Positions 23,985 through 35,488 of a stretch of DNA of 64,000 bases are shown here, in pieces. Position 1 is the stretch's first letter, and each line of letters starts with the position of its first letter. This DNA is from Merluccius polli (lineage: Eukaryota > Chordata > Actinopteri > Gadiformes > Merlucciidae). The stretch covers positions 227,501 to 291,500 of the forward strand of contig JAOPHQ010006541.1 in NCBI GenBank assembly GCA_030340625.1, read 5' to 3'. The translations under genes and the position numbers were made by a program. The notes beneath the pieces were generated by a model. It saw only the letters and a list, made by a program, of their open reading frames with translations. It ran no database searches and was not told where the DNA came from.

Positions 23985-24732
23985 ACGTGCCTTTTTTATG
24001 ATGTGAGTGAGAGTGGGTTGAAGAGGTTGGAGTATGCTCTTACAAGCTACTATCTATTAAATCTATTGCTATATAAAAAATCTATTATATAAAAAATCTG
24101 GTATGCCCTGTTTCATTTGTAGTTGACCTTAATGAACGAATAGCTGCAGTAAATACAATAATAGATAGCACAAATCGTCGACAAAGCGGAGTCAAATATA
24201 AGCTTTCTATTAACCCAAACTTCAGCTCATGAATGTTTTGACAATGTTTCAAGACAGAAGATTACAGCTGACCATTCAGTCTAATCCAGACTAATTCATT
24301 TGGGTTGGTTTAGTTTAGGTGCAAACTATAATCAGCTTCTAATTATCATTTTATGAATCTGGTTTTACTGTTACTGCCCTATGACACCCGTATAATTCAT
24401 AGTGTTGAGTATTTATACACCACAAAAGACATTTACCCTTGGCAGTAAGTAAGCTGTGTCCGGCAAATAGCGAGAGACCCCCTGGGTTTCTCTACTCCAG
24501 CAATGCTTTGAATGCTAAAATATAAACCCTTCGCTCATTCAGCACCTTTCCTTGGCCAGTGTAACCCAGGACCAGGAAAACAGAACAAAACAACATTTTT
24601 AATGACATTCTCTTGTTAATTATACATTTGGACATAAAGTGCTAAACATATGTTAAACATGTAAAATATCTGTTTGATTACATGCATGTGAATCACTGTT
24701 TAACCATAATCAATAAAGCTTTTTTTCTTTAT
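23985..24732. other. unique AT-rich stretch
   Basis: Nothing recognised. Confidence 0.5.
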
Positions 24733-25008
24733 AATGGTGAATATAGCAATGACTCGCCACAAGTCATAATGGTAAATAATGCAATGACTCACAAATCATC
24801 ATAATGCTGTCTAAAACAATGACTCTGCACAAATCATTGTAATGGTGAATAAAACAATGACTCTGCGCAAATCATCATAAAGGTGAATAACAACAATGAG
24901 TCTGCACAAATCATCATAATGGTGTCTATTGGTGAATAAAACAATGACTCGACACAAATCATCATAATGGTAAACAAAGCAATGACTCGGCACAAATTCT
25001 CACAAGGA
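24733..25008. repeat. 36-48-bp tandem array, about 7 units
   Basis: Each unit reads AATGGTGAATAAA, then CAATGACTC(T/G), then CACAAATCATCAT, with indels giving 36-39 bp. One unit carries a partial internal duplication (GGTGTCTATTGGTG). Recurrent short minus-strand frames here are by-products of the repeat. Confidence 0.9.
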
Positions 25009-25413
25009 TTTGGCGAGCAAATACATTGACTCAAATGCCAACGGACACATTTCCCCTCTGGTCAACTCTGACACCGTGTAGATAACAAGTAGTCTAACTT
25101 CACCTGTTAGAGTGCACTCAATGCCTCTAATCCATCTTGACACATAGTTAACCAGCTGTGAACCCCAACCCTCACCGTGACACATCACCTTAGCAACCGC
25201 CCCTCCTCAATGGTCCTCTTTGTCGCTCAACGTAGATGTGTTTGTAAAGGCCATATTTGAGGCCCCATGTGAGGAGCTGTCGGACGGTAAGGGCGACCCG
25301 GCGGCCCGGAGGCAGGGCAGGGCGGCACTCCATGCAGATTTAATTGGAAGGTAATGTATAAAATGAGACAGAGTCACAGACGCATGGAGAGAGATAAAGC
25401 CGTTCTGCCTACC
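25009..25413. other. unique non-coding stretch
   Basis: Nothing recognised. Confidence 0.4.
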
Positions 25414-25458
25414 GGCGGTGGTGGCGGTGGTGGCGGTGGTGGCGGCGGTGGTGGCGGC
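25414..25458. repeat. (GGT/GGC)n trinucleotide repeat
   Basis: About 15 units. It would encode poly-glycine in one frame, but no exon context surrounds it. Confidence 0.9.
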
Positions 25459-26187
25459 AGCTTCGACGGAGATCAACGCACCTCACCTCCATTCAAGAAG
25501 AAAACATTTTCTAATGCATCCCTCTGGACTAATGTGGAGAGTCCTCGCTTTACGCCACTTATTTCATTTCTTTCCCCCTCTATATTATTTTTTCGCTTCG
25601 GTGCAATGGTGGCGAGTGCTTTTTAATTATCCGCACAAGGATTGCCACGACAGAATAAAACAATTGTTTTTTTGTTTGCTTTTTGATGTTGAATCCTACC
25701 GTGCTAAACAATGTTGTTTTAACACATCTATTTCATTACGAATGCATGAGACCCCTTTGTGTTATGTGGCATAATGAGGATGGGCATGGTTACACATGAA
25801 TCCACTTTTTCAATATCATACTAATATGTTATGAGTTATGTTTTGTCATTAATTATTCTGTTTGGTTATGAATGACAGTGTCATCATTATTGTAGAGTTT
25901 ATATTATTTGGTCTTTTACCATTTGCTACAATATGGTTGATGCAACAGAATGATTTGGTATTTAGACCCTAACCCTAAAAATAATGACAAATTGTGAGCT
26001 GTACCATTGAAACATTGTCTTCCACCTGTTGTATGAATAGCGTGAATACTGAATACTATGAATACTAAATGATCAATATTATATGATCAATGGTATTACG
26101 CAAAGCAGACATGCCAAGGATAGCTGACAATGTAACATCATAACACTTTTTCATGCAACGGCTTAGTTGCCTAGTATTAAAGAAAAG
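25459..26187. other. unique non-coding stretch
   Basis: Nothing recognised; a CCCTAA dimer near 25967 is discussed among the rejected items. Confidence 0.4.
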
Positions 26188-26290
26188 GACAGTGTAGTGG
26201 CTAAGGTAAAGGTACTGGGTTCTAGTCCCACTGTCCACACACCTGCTACGCAACGACCTGTGTCTTTTTGGATAAAATGACTCCTATAAT
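26188..26290 (+). repeat. tRNA-derived SINE copy
   Basis: GTAGTGGCTAAGGTA resembles a tRNA A-box region and GGGTTCTAGTCCC a B box. A TTTTTGGATAAAATGACTCC segment follows, resembling the LINE-like tail of fish SINEs. It is short and diverged, so no functional tRNA is implied. Confidence 0.55.
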
Positions 26291-27596
26291 CATAATACAA
26301 CCACGTTCAACTCACGTTTGATCCGTCATTGAAAAATATAATGGGTTGTTGCATTTTCCACTAGACATGGACTTGATGTGAGCCCCCAACTTATGTTGTA
26401 CAGAGAGAAAATCTCTCCAGATACCTACTCCAACTGTGAGACAGCCGCTTCACTGGGAGAACGATGGTTACTATGCAGTTCTCTCAACAACGTATACCTA
26501 TGGCACGTAATGATGTCCTCATCAACATTATATGTATATCTATTATGTGAATAGAGGTACATTTTGAAACCACAGCTGTAGTATTGGATTATTGGTTTAA
26601 GCTCGGGAACACTTCAAATGTTGTTTCGGAGGGAACTGAAATCAAGAGAATAGCCCCAGGATCCTTCTGAATGAGAAGACATGCGATACTAAATCCCACA
26701 TGGTCGCCCGCAGAGAGAAAAATATGAAATAGGAATCATGGTTTATAGTTCTATTATTTTCTTCTTTTTCCTCTCCCAACAGTTATTCATAGAGATGAAA
26801 TAAGTTTCGCAAGGGAAGCAATCCCAACCAAAGTATGTTTCTCAAGAAAGTCCACTATAGCCAGTTTTTATTGGCTAGGATCAGACTTCAATACTCCGCT
26901 ATACCCTTTGATACTCGAGGTTTCACACTTCAGGACTATGTGTGCCGCTCTGACATATTTTCTGTCTCTTTAATGATTTTTAAGATCAAGGTTACACAAG
27001 GAAATCCATTCTCAGTCCTAGAATTATAAGGACTAACTTTGAGAATAATGAACTACTAAAGACACTTCCACAACTTTTTACAGCACCAACAATGTTTTCA
27101 GCTTAATGAAAGAAAATAAATGGGGCATAGCAACTAGATTTATTTTTTTAAATTTCATTCAGAATTATTTAAACGACAATACCCATGAAGCCATAACATT
27201 CATGTGCGGTTTGGTTGCCTGAGCGATAACCTGGGGAACCAATGAATAAATGACTGCTTTGTCCTCTTGGAAACCAGCAGCTGACTTTGGCTCACACCTG
27301 GCTGGGTCTATTGTGGCTCTATTGTAAACCACTGAGTTCCTTGATTACAGACGTCTGCTGAGTGACGTTTTTCTCCTCTGCACATCGCTTTGAGACTTGT
27401 ATTAAAATGGTAAAAACAGTAGCCATGTTGGGTAGTTGGATAGAGAAAAGTCTACACAGCAACAGCATGCAAGTAAGCAGCATGGACATATTTAATGACA
27501 AAACATTGTACTGCCTATCATCCCTTCTGTCCTACTTATTTACTTAATTATTATTTGTCTGTTTTTAGTGTTAATGTGTGCTACTGGAACACACTA
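26291..27596. other. unique non-coding stretch
   Basis: Nothing recognised. Confidence 0.5.
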
Positions 27597-27632
27597 TCTA
27601 TCTGTCTGTCTGTCTGTCCATCCATCCATCTC
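27597..27632. repeat. (CTGT)n-(CCAT)n tetranucleotide repeat
   Basis: Short compound tetranucleotide run similar in kind to the one at 3104. Confidence 0.85.
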
Positions 27633-28004
27633 CTTTTTTTTAAATGCAACCACTTGGCTCATTTAAGTAAATGTCTGTACTGTATACTACATTATATTAA
27701 TTCTGATTCACAAATTAATTAATCTATTCTCATACGGACTAAGCCATTGGCAGTCATTTGGGAAATGACCAATTTCCCAGCTCTTTTGCAATTCTCTAAC
27801 GCAGCACTTTGCATTCCACGCAAGCGGGTTGTTTTTCATTGTGGACTATTGTACATTATGGTCTGCTATTGGGCAATTCATTATGCACAATGATTCACGC
27901 TGTGCTTACAGCGATGTACACGTGTTCACACCACACCTCGTCTGTGTCGCCTCCTGTTTTAATAAAGCAACTGTGAGAGTTGTCCAACACCTATGACATC
28001 ACGT

Positions 28005-28380
28005 ACCATTTAGTCTCGCATAGCCAGCCCTATCTCCACACTTGGTTTTTAGCACTGTGCCAGCGCTGGAGAAAGGTCTAGCTCTACTCACTATCATTTT
28101 GGCATAGGGGAAAAAATGCTCCATCTTGTTTGTATTTATTTAGCCAATCACAATTGTCTCGGGCGGCGCTAAGCCCAGGATCCACAGTTGTAAAATAGTG
28201 TCAGGGGGGAACTTGTTTTGGTGGGACATTTGCACGTAGGGAGGCGAGCCCTGGCAATCTTCGTCCAAACTTGCCATTTTCAGCATGTAGGTTGCTAGCT
28301 GGGAGGTTGTTGTTTCACGTAGCGAGGGAGACTTTGAAAACGGTAACACGCAGATGGGGGAAGGGGGAGGAGTATAAGGT
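28005..28380. repeat. probable interspersed repeat
   Basis: The sequence starting TCTCGCATAGCCAGCC, and containing AGCCAATCACAATTGTCTCG, is reminiscent of a repeat I have seen widely in fish genomes. It leads directly into the stem-loop at 28381. I cannot name the family or prove its copy number. Confidence 0.35.
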
Positions 28381-28449
28381 ATTAGCCCGCCCAGAGCCTG
28401 CCATTGGGCGACTATTTCAGTCGCCCAATGGCAGGCTGGGCGGGCTAAT
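28381..28449. repeat. long stem-loop, 31-bp stem
   Basis: The arms 28381-28413 and 28419-28449 are reverse complements except for a two-base AG bulge in the left arm; the loop is 5 bases (ATTTC). The arms are GC-rich (e.g. AGTCGCCCAATGGCAGGC). A foldback transposon end is more likely than a microRNA precursor, given the near-perfect pairing and tiny loop. Confidence 0.92.
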
Positions 28450-28894
28450 GCCAACAACATCCGGTGCATACCATCCAACCACAGCATGATATCTTTCATT
28501 TAATTCATTCATCGATTTTACTCAATTCCATATATTTATTTTCCTTATATACATATACAAATACAATATAAAGTACATCCACTCAGGTGACACTAACCGG
28601 CAGTTATGACATCACATCCTGTTCCCTCCCCACGCACACCTGATGAAACACCATCAGATATGTGAAGTATATAACTGACAGTGGCACAACACATCCAAAC
28701 AACCCCACCACCCCTGCCTCAGCATCCATCCCCTCTCCTATCGGTTACAGCGAGTACCGTCACTCTGCCATCGGCATGCTTTCCCCCCCCCTGTGCTCCA
28801 TGTTGTTGTTGAAAACTTCAACCAATTAGCATGGCCCCTGTTCATAGTGATGCTGGCAGTCTGCTGCTCTCTGCCGGGGCACCACGGGTCATCT
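28450..28894. other. unique non-coding stretch
   Basis: Nothing recognised. Confidence 0.4.
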
Positions 28895-29014
28895 CACTGT
28901 TGAACTACGGGAGAGAGAGAGACGTAGCTGAACTACAGCAGGAGAGAGAGAGAGAGTGCTTTTGCAATGTAAATGTATGCGTTCCATGCCAATAAAGCCC
29001 ATTGAATCTTGAAT

Positions 29015-29068
<54 letters not shown>

Positions 29069-29209
29069 CTGAACTCCTGCTGTAGTGAACTGAACTACTC
29101 CAGTGAGATGGCTGAAGTAAGATAGAGAGAACAAAATTAGAGCTAGATAGCTGAAGAGAGAGAGAGAGAGGTGGCTAAACTATCAGACAGCGAGAGAGAT
29201 GGCTGAAAT

Positions 29210-29262
<53 letters not shown>

Positions 29263-29332
29263 GAACTACCAGAGATAGAGAGAGAGATAGAGAGAGAGAG
29301 CTGAACTACCAGAGAGAGTAAGAGAGATACGG
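28895..29332. repeat. (GA)n-rich block with interspersed CTGAACTAC units
   Basis: Long GA runs (about 29016-29067 and 29213-29260 are the purest) separated by variants of GCTGAACTACCAGAGAGA, forming a degenerate minisatellite. Confidence 0.9.
28955..29016 (+). mobile_element. non-LTR retroelement 3' end
   Basis: CCAATAAAGCCCATTGAATC followed by TTGAATCTTGA is the polyadenylation-like end plus short terminal repeat seen at the 3' end of many fish LINEs. Only the last 60 bp survive, now embedded in GA repeats. Confidence 0.55.
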
Positions 29333-29602
29333 CTGAATGAAAGCAGAGGCCGGCGAGGCGTGATGATCTTTTTATTATGTCCGGGCGCTATGACGGCCAA
29401 GGTGAGGGCCATGAGGGCCACCGTGCACCTTGCCCAAAAAGCACTAATCAACCTCTAAAACCTGCAACCTGTAAAATAATGAAGAAGGAAAATAAGTCTC
29501 ACAGAAAAAATACAGTCAGGCAGTGGACATAGATACATCAGCAACAACAGCAGGGAGGATTACAAACATTTAAGAAAGACTAAAATCTTTCTCTCTCGCT
29601 CC

Positions 29603-29605
<3 letters not shown>
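29333..29605. other. unique non-coding stretch
   Basis: Nothing recognised. Confidence 0.4.

Positions 29606-29640
<35 letters not shown>
29606..29640. repeat. (AT)n microsatellite
   Basis: About 17 AT units. Confidence 0.95.
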
Positions 29641-29642
<2 letters not shown>

Positions 29643-29939
29643 TCCCTGTCAACATGATTAGCAACATTTCAAGCAATAGGATTCCTGGGCATATTGTTAT
29701 TGTGGTCACACTTGAGCCATATGATTGTCTCCATTGAAGGTAAAAGTGTAATGTTACTGCCACTCGAATCGATGCGGTAATGCGATACAAGAGAAAAGCT
29801 CAATATTTGTGGAAAACAACTATATTTGATTGTCTCCTTTGCCTGTGGCATGGGTTACATTCCTGACAAAATGGTACAGTATAACATTACGCTAATCAGG
29901 TTGAAAGAGTTTGTTGCTGAAGGAAATCAATTGAGATAC

Positions 29940-30072
29940 GTGTCATTAATGAGCAAGGGCTGGGCAACTTGCTCACGGATGCCTGCAGGTAGGCTGCAGA
30001 CATTGGGGATCGAACCTAGAATCTTTGGGGCCGGGGGGCAAACACCGCAGCAACTACACTAACCCGCTCTCT
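29940..30072 (-). repeat. tRNA-derived SINE copy
   Basis: Read on the minus strand it starts with a tRNA-like head: TTAGTGTAGTTGCTGCGGTG (A-box side), then CTAGGTTCGATCCCCAATG (B box). The region GTCATTAATGAGCA...GGTAGGCTGCAGAC is closely related to 37494-37632, so both belong to one SINE family. Confidence 0.65.
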
Positions 30073-31123
30073 GACATGTTCACCATTTCAATAATTAGAT
30101 TTTTTTTGTCTGCATCCAGTCCTGTTCTGTATGCATATCCTCTCAGGAACCGATCTGTCAAGATGGGATAATCAGATCATTAACACTAAAATTCAGCAGT
30201 AATTAGACTGATTCTGCAGTGTATAACACCCACTTGAATGCCAATGACGACATCAACTCCAGTTTGGTGTTATTTTATGAGCTGATTGCTGTACGCCAAG
30301 ATCTGATAGAATAATAACTTCAGCCACTCATGCAGTGAATCTAGTTTTGCTTCTTTTTTTTCTCAAGGAAATTCCCCCAAAACATCAGTCAGGGTACATG
30401 CTAACAAGCATCCACCTTCGATAACGCTGTCCTTTATGCTTAGCTGAATCATATAGGACACAAACAAAACAATCCAATTACAGCATAACAATGCAAGGCA
30501 AATAGATTTTAAATGAGTTCTCCAAATAAACTCTGCTTTATTGATATCAATCAGTAGCACCCAATAGATCGGCCACGGATGTCTAGTGTCCAATATCAGT
30601 CAAAACGTGTAATATTGGTATCAGTAGATGACGTTAAAACTGCCTTCTTTTTAAATTAAAAAAAACATTCAGCTGTGTTTGTATGTGAAATCAACCACTG
30701 TTGATTTATACTTATAAAATAGCGGTGACTATACATACCCGAATCTATGCTGTCTACATATGCATCGTTCATACCTCGTAGTCATGATACACAACTCGTT
30801 TTCATTTCATGACAAACAAACCACATGAAGAGAGCAGAAGTGGACAGCGTATTTGTTTCTCTGTCAGGTTGTGTTTGCGCTCTAAACTACCCGCGTAATG
30901 ACGAATGGAAAATATCCACCTGAACAATATCTGTATTCAAATGTGTGTTTGCGCAGCATCGTTTACAAGAACTGCACACGTTATCACAGTCGACAGTGGA
31001 ATCATTACCCGCACGTCTGCATTGAGTGGCTTGTTTACCCCTCTCTTTGCCTCGCTCACGCATCCACTTTCCTTTTTAAAGCCCGCAAGATGGCCCCCCC
31101 TTTCACGCTCCAAGTATCCACGG
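30073..31123. other. unique non-coding stretch
   Basis: Nothing recognised. Confidence 0.5.
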
Positions 31124-31189
31124 CCTTACAACGGCCTTACAACGGCCTTACAACAGCCTTACAACGGCCTTACAACAGCCTTACGCCAC
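31124..31189. repeat. 11-bp minisatellite, 6 units
   Basis: CCTTACAACGG repeated six times with ACGG/ACAG variants. Confidence 0.95.
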
Positions 31190-31252
31190 CGCTCTGGCTG
31201 GGTTAAGTCACCTATTCAAGCTGTGAATCATAACAAGAGGTCTCTAAAGCTG

Positions 31253-31256
<4 letters not shown>

Positions 31257-31293
<37 letters not shown>
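31257..31293. repeat. (TA)n microsatellite
   Basis: About 18 TA units. Confidence 0.95.
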
Positions 31294-31296
<3 letters not shown>

Positions 31297-31364
31297 CTAT
31301 AATGTCCTGGTGTCCTGGGAGTCACTCTGCGAGGTTCAGGGCTACTCTGGCAGTAGTTCCACAA

Positions 31365-31395
31365 ATCAGACTTTAGATAACATCTAAAGTCTGAT
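31365..31395. repeat. 14-bp-arm hairpin
   Basis: ATCAGACTTTAGAT, three-base loop, then its exact reverse complement. Confidence 0.9.
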
Positions 31396-31738
31396 GGCAG
31401 GACAGGCCGTTTCATTTTCTTTCGCTTCAAATGTATTTCGACCAATCATGTATTTGGGGGATGGAGATCTGCAGACGCGCGTTGCATGGAATGGGTCTCT
31501 ACTGGAAACAACCTGACTGGTGGAACCACAACGAATGTGATATGGCTGACCATTCATCTCTGATCCAGAAGAGGACTGATAACTAAAACGATAGCATCAT
31601 CTTCCTATTGTCGGTATCCCTCCTTGGCCAACAGCGAACGCAAACTCGTCCAGCACCGGTAAACTAAACTTTTCCTGTAGCCGGTGGGAAGACAAGCTAA
31701 AATGTTCTGTCCAGACACCACTGTCCTGTATGTCCTGT

Positions 31739-31770
31739 CCTTTACAGACACTGTAAAATGTCTGTAAAGG
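31739..31770. repeat. 12-bp-arm hairpin
   Basis: CCTTTACAGACA, eight-base loop, TGTCTGTAAAGG. It lies about 370 bp from the hairpin at 31365; together they may mark a decayed DNA element, but no common ends were found. Confidence 0.85.
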
Positions 31771-33955
31771 TTTAAAATCAAACCTGTATAGTAGACTGGT
31801 CACTGTATAAATACATTTGTAACAAAACAGGAAACACTGCATAACAGCCGCCCCTCGCACTTCCTGGTGTCCGGCCCGGGCGCTGTGCAGTCTCCCCCCC
31901 CAGAAGTTCGGCAATAGCATTGTTGAACTTCTGGATCCGAGATTACTCTGGCAGCAAATTGCGCTCCTCAACGGCGTGTGGCGCGCGGTCGGAGAGGCAC
32001 CATCGCTCGCATGTCACACCGGGAGAGAGAGAGAGACGAGATGTATGTTCCGGAGACCAGGCTTGAACCTGCCATCCGCCCGCTTATCTCGATCACAATG
32101 TTAGGGACACACATGTTATGGATGGGGATTGCTTTTTTGCTGCCATTGCTCCGCTAGCACCAAGCTAGCACATTGGATTATCCCCCGTCACATCTTTGAC
32201 ATTTCAGCCGAGAGGTTTGACGTGACGTTGCCGGAGATATGAACTTTGTGCTGTTTCTTTCCCCTTCTTTTGATTTCTTCTCCCCTCCACATCGGAGCCA
32301 CCTGAGATTCAGGGCAAACTCTCTCGCCCGTATCATTGGCTCCATCTTAAGAAGGTGGATCAAAACATACACACACACACACACACAGACACTCACATAC
32401 ACTCATTCACAGTACGTAGCCCTGAGAATAGAGATCAGAGTTCAGATAGGCTGGTCTGTAATGCGCCGTGCCTAATCTGCAGGCAAAATGTTGTTTGCTG
32501 TTGCTAAAGCGGTGAACGCTTTCACCGGCTTTCGGACATGAATCCAATTTGCGCTAATGCGCCGCGGTGTTAGACTGGTAAACAAGGTCTACATCCATCC
32601 ATAAGGCAACAGATAAAAACACCCCAAAATACATCCCCAAAGACATATCTGACTCGTGAAATGATGCTTTAATGTTTACACAGTTTGAATGTCATGTAAA
32701 AGTTGGCTTGATTCCAGAATGCTGTTACTTACACTGGCAAGAAACCCCATGCTAGTACATTGCCGGTTGAACACAGTGTCGCAGGGTTCAGGGTTATAAA
32801 TGTTGAATTCCTGAAGAAGGTGCTTCTATATAATCGACTTGTTTTTCGTCGGCTCTGTTCTGCTTAGTTTCTTTCCCCCGTCGGGAGTATTGGCCCCGTT
32901 CCAAGACGGAAACAGAGGAAGAAAGTATCCCTGACTCCCCAGGAGAGACGGTGTGTCCTCTCCAGTGGATGGGGACCTGCATCCTTTCAATCCCGCTCTA
33001 AGGCTTCCTCCATTATGAAAAAATTCAGAGTTTACAGTTTTATTTAGGAGTAGAATTGTCTCTGTAAAACATGAGCCTATTAAGATAAGGAGAGGAATAA
33101 ATAATACAACACCACTTTGCCAGTGATTAGAATAGAACAGCTGAAGTCTTCCGCGATGTGCCACCATGTTGTTTTTCTTACGAGGAGAGGGTGTCAGGAG
33201 AGGAGTGTGAAGTTAAAAATAAGTTTGGACCAAGGATCGAATTGCTTGTGATGGCTTGGGTACATTTGCCAAAACAACAGCGAAGTGCACGTGATAAAGT
33301 TGTCATTTTCTGTGCGTACGAGGCTACAATAGGCGCTCTCATTAATTACTTGATAAGCGCTTACATTTACTTTGCAAAATGCCAGCGTTTGTATTGCTTT
33401 CCATTCTACACTGTTTCCAAAGTGTTGTTGATTGTGCTCTTCTCATTAAATATGAAGTCTCATCTCTATCCTATTTTACGGTATTGATTAAAAAATAGTA
33501 TGAGAGTTGCAGTTTTCAAAAGGTGATAGCAATTTGTTTCTATTTTCTTTTCGGTCTAAACACTGTGTCTTGAAGGTCGATTGGCACACAGATTGATTTT
33601 GATAGGCTTTTGTGTCGGTGGTCACCGAAAATGATATATCCACCAGAACGCGGGACATTGAAGGATAAGCAAATATTGCAACATCCACCAGGAAGACGTG
33701 ACCTCCGCAGATGAGAAGCGAGGAGAGGTGTGGTGTCCATGTTTAAGATCACCGCCAGACATTTGCACAGCGATGACAGATGACCAAGAAGTAATACAGA
33801 AGAGAGAGGCAGGAATGAAGTAGATTGGATTCCGTCGTTGCAATAAGCCCCAAAAACGAAATACTGGGAAATCTAAACAAAATGGCCGCCACGTAAACAA
33901 AAAAAACTTGTGACAAACATGCAATAGGAGCTTTGACTTTGTGAACAACATTAAT
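31771..33955. other. unique non-coding stretch
   Basis: Contains a short (AC)n at about 32369-32388. Otherwise nothing recognised. Confidence 0.5.
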
Positions 33956-33959
33956 CACT

Positions 33960-34270
33960 GTTAGTGGCATTGTGGGGAGACTGTAAATCTCCTTATCTCA
34001 TGTGTCACTGAAATGGCTTTTGCCCTCCTTTGTCTCAGTAGTTTGAGCCATTATTTTCTCCTCTTAATAGCATGTCATTCATTTCAAAGGCATTTTCCTA
34101 AATGAGAGGGCCACCTAGTTAACAGAAGGCAGAGAGGGGGGAAAAAGCCATTAAAATGGATGCCTTCCTAATCAACAGGGTGTTACCAAGGAACACGGAG
34201 GCGTGGGTTATTGTCTCAAATCTCTTTCATCATGGAGAAAAAAACACCATTAGCGTTATTGTCTAGCCTG
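33960..34270. other. candidate conserved non-coding element
   Basis: Repeat-free, low-CpG, non-coding and rich in ATTA/TAAT and AT-hook-like cores, with the texture of vertebrate conserved non-coding DNA. Composition-based guess only. Confidence 0.2.
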
Positions 34271-34558
34271 GGAGATTTGTATTGTCTTCGCAACTTTAGA
34301 TTTTGGGTTTTCGTTTTTTTCAGTACTATTTTCCACCCTTTTAATTTGATCTATGACACCTGATCCACTGTTTCCTTTTGCAATTAGGTCTGTTTATGAT
34401 AACTAAAATAATAAGTATACGAATAATATACTATATTATGTAATTATTATAAACAGACTGCAGAATTGCAGCGCGATGCATTGATAGGCTTTTGGTTTGA
34501 TAGGCTTTGGTCCATTCATAATGTATGTATAATATCTACATAATACCATATATCTCAA
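34271..34558. other. unique AT-rich stretch
   Basis: Nothing recognised. Confidence 0.4.
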
Positions 34559-34602
34559 CCTGTAAGTTGCTTAGGATAAAAGCGTCAAGTAAATGTAAGT
34601 CA
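34559..34602 (+). repeat. SINE/LINE 3' tail fragment
   Basis: GTAAGTTGCTTAGGATAAAA followed by GCGTCAAGTAAATG matches the tail GTAAGTCGCTTTGGACAAAA found at 47871, the 3' end of the L2-like LINE in this window. Confidence 0.6.
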
Positions 34603-35422
34603 AGTCAAGCCGATTCATATGGACCTTCATCACGATGTTCGTCTCAAAGGGATTCTTAGGCGTTCAAATCTATGAGATCTTGATGATACCCACTCTAAGA
34701 CCTTGCCAGAGTAACTTATACAGGGATAGAACTCTCATTGACATATACATACTCACAATATATAATATTGTAAGGATTATTCATCCAATTGTTGAGTAAA
34801 ATTTGTGAATTTGTAATTATGTATTTTAAAATAAAAAAAATATGATAGATTATTATAACAGGGGCAATAACTTAATGTTTTCTTAATAGCTACGTAACTG
34901 GTTATTAATTTCTACACAGATCTTAAATGGTTCATTAATCAGACCCCAAAAGCTACCAACTGTTGAGCCATCTAGAATGTTCCACCTGTAAGACCATAGG
35001 TTATATAGTAAGAAGACTTTGTGAACATAATGAATGCTTTAGGCTTTTAGGGGTTAAAGTTTAAGTGAAAGTTTCTAGCAAACTGCGATGCCAGTTTCTC
35101 CTCTCTCCTCTGTGTGGGCTCATGGAGTAAGTTATGTGTCAACGACTTGCCAAACACCCAGGTCTGCACAGAACCAAAATAAAGGGCGTGATTAACCAAC
35201 ATCACAGCAGGGGTGGTGGGGGGGGGGATGCTGTACAGGTGTGGAGACAGCAACGTAATGGCAGATTCCAGCAGATGAGGAAGGGGAAAAGAAGCAAGGT
35301 AAAGTGGGGGATGCAACCGGCGTAACAAGGACAGGGGCTGTGAAGTAACAGCAGGAGAACTGCCAAGCTGCAGTCCATCTGACAGCTATATTTGTGCTAA
35401 TGACAAAATAGGTTACTCTGGG

Positions 35423-35423
<1 letters not shown>
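34603..35423. other. unique non-coding stretch
   Basis: Has a 10-base G run at 35218-35227. Otherwise nothing recognised. Confidence 0.4.
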
Positions 35424-35464
<41 letters not shown>

Positions 35465-35488
35465 TTACACACACACACACACACACAC
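35424..35488. repeat. (CA)n microsatellite
   Basis: Two CA runs separated by TATTT. Confidence 0.95.

Noticed and set aside
25967..25979. CCCTAACCCTAA, telomere-like
   Set aside because: Only two units in unique sequence; expected by chance or at most a tiny interstitial trace.
28381..28449. microRNA precursor
   Set aside because: The stem is too perfect and the loop too short for a typical vertebrate pri-miRNA; it also adjoins a probable repeat.
28140..28499. 119-codon minus-strand frame
   Set aside because: Covers the hairpin and a probable interspersed repeat; no recognisable domain or splice sites.
33158..33951. Several frames of about 110 codons on both strands
   Set aside because: No conserved motif, no splice context, and opposite-strand frames of similar length; consistent with chance.
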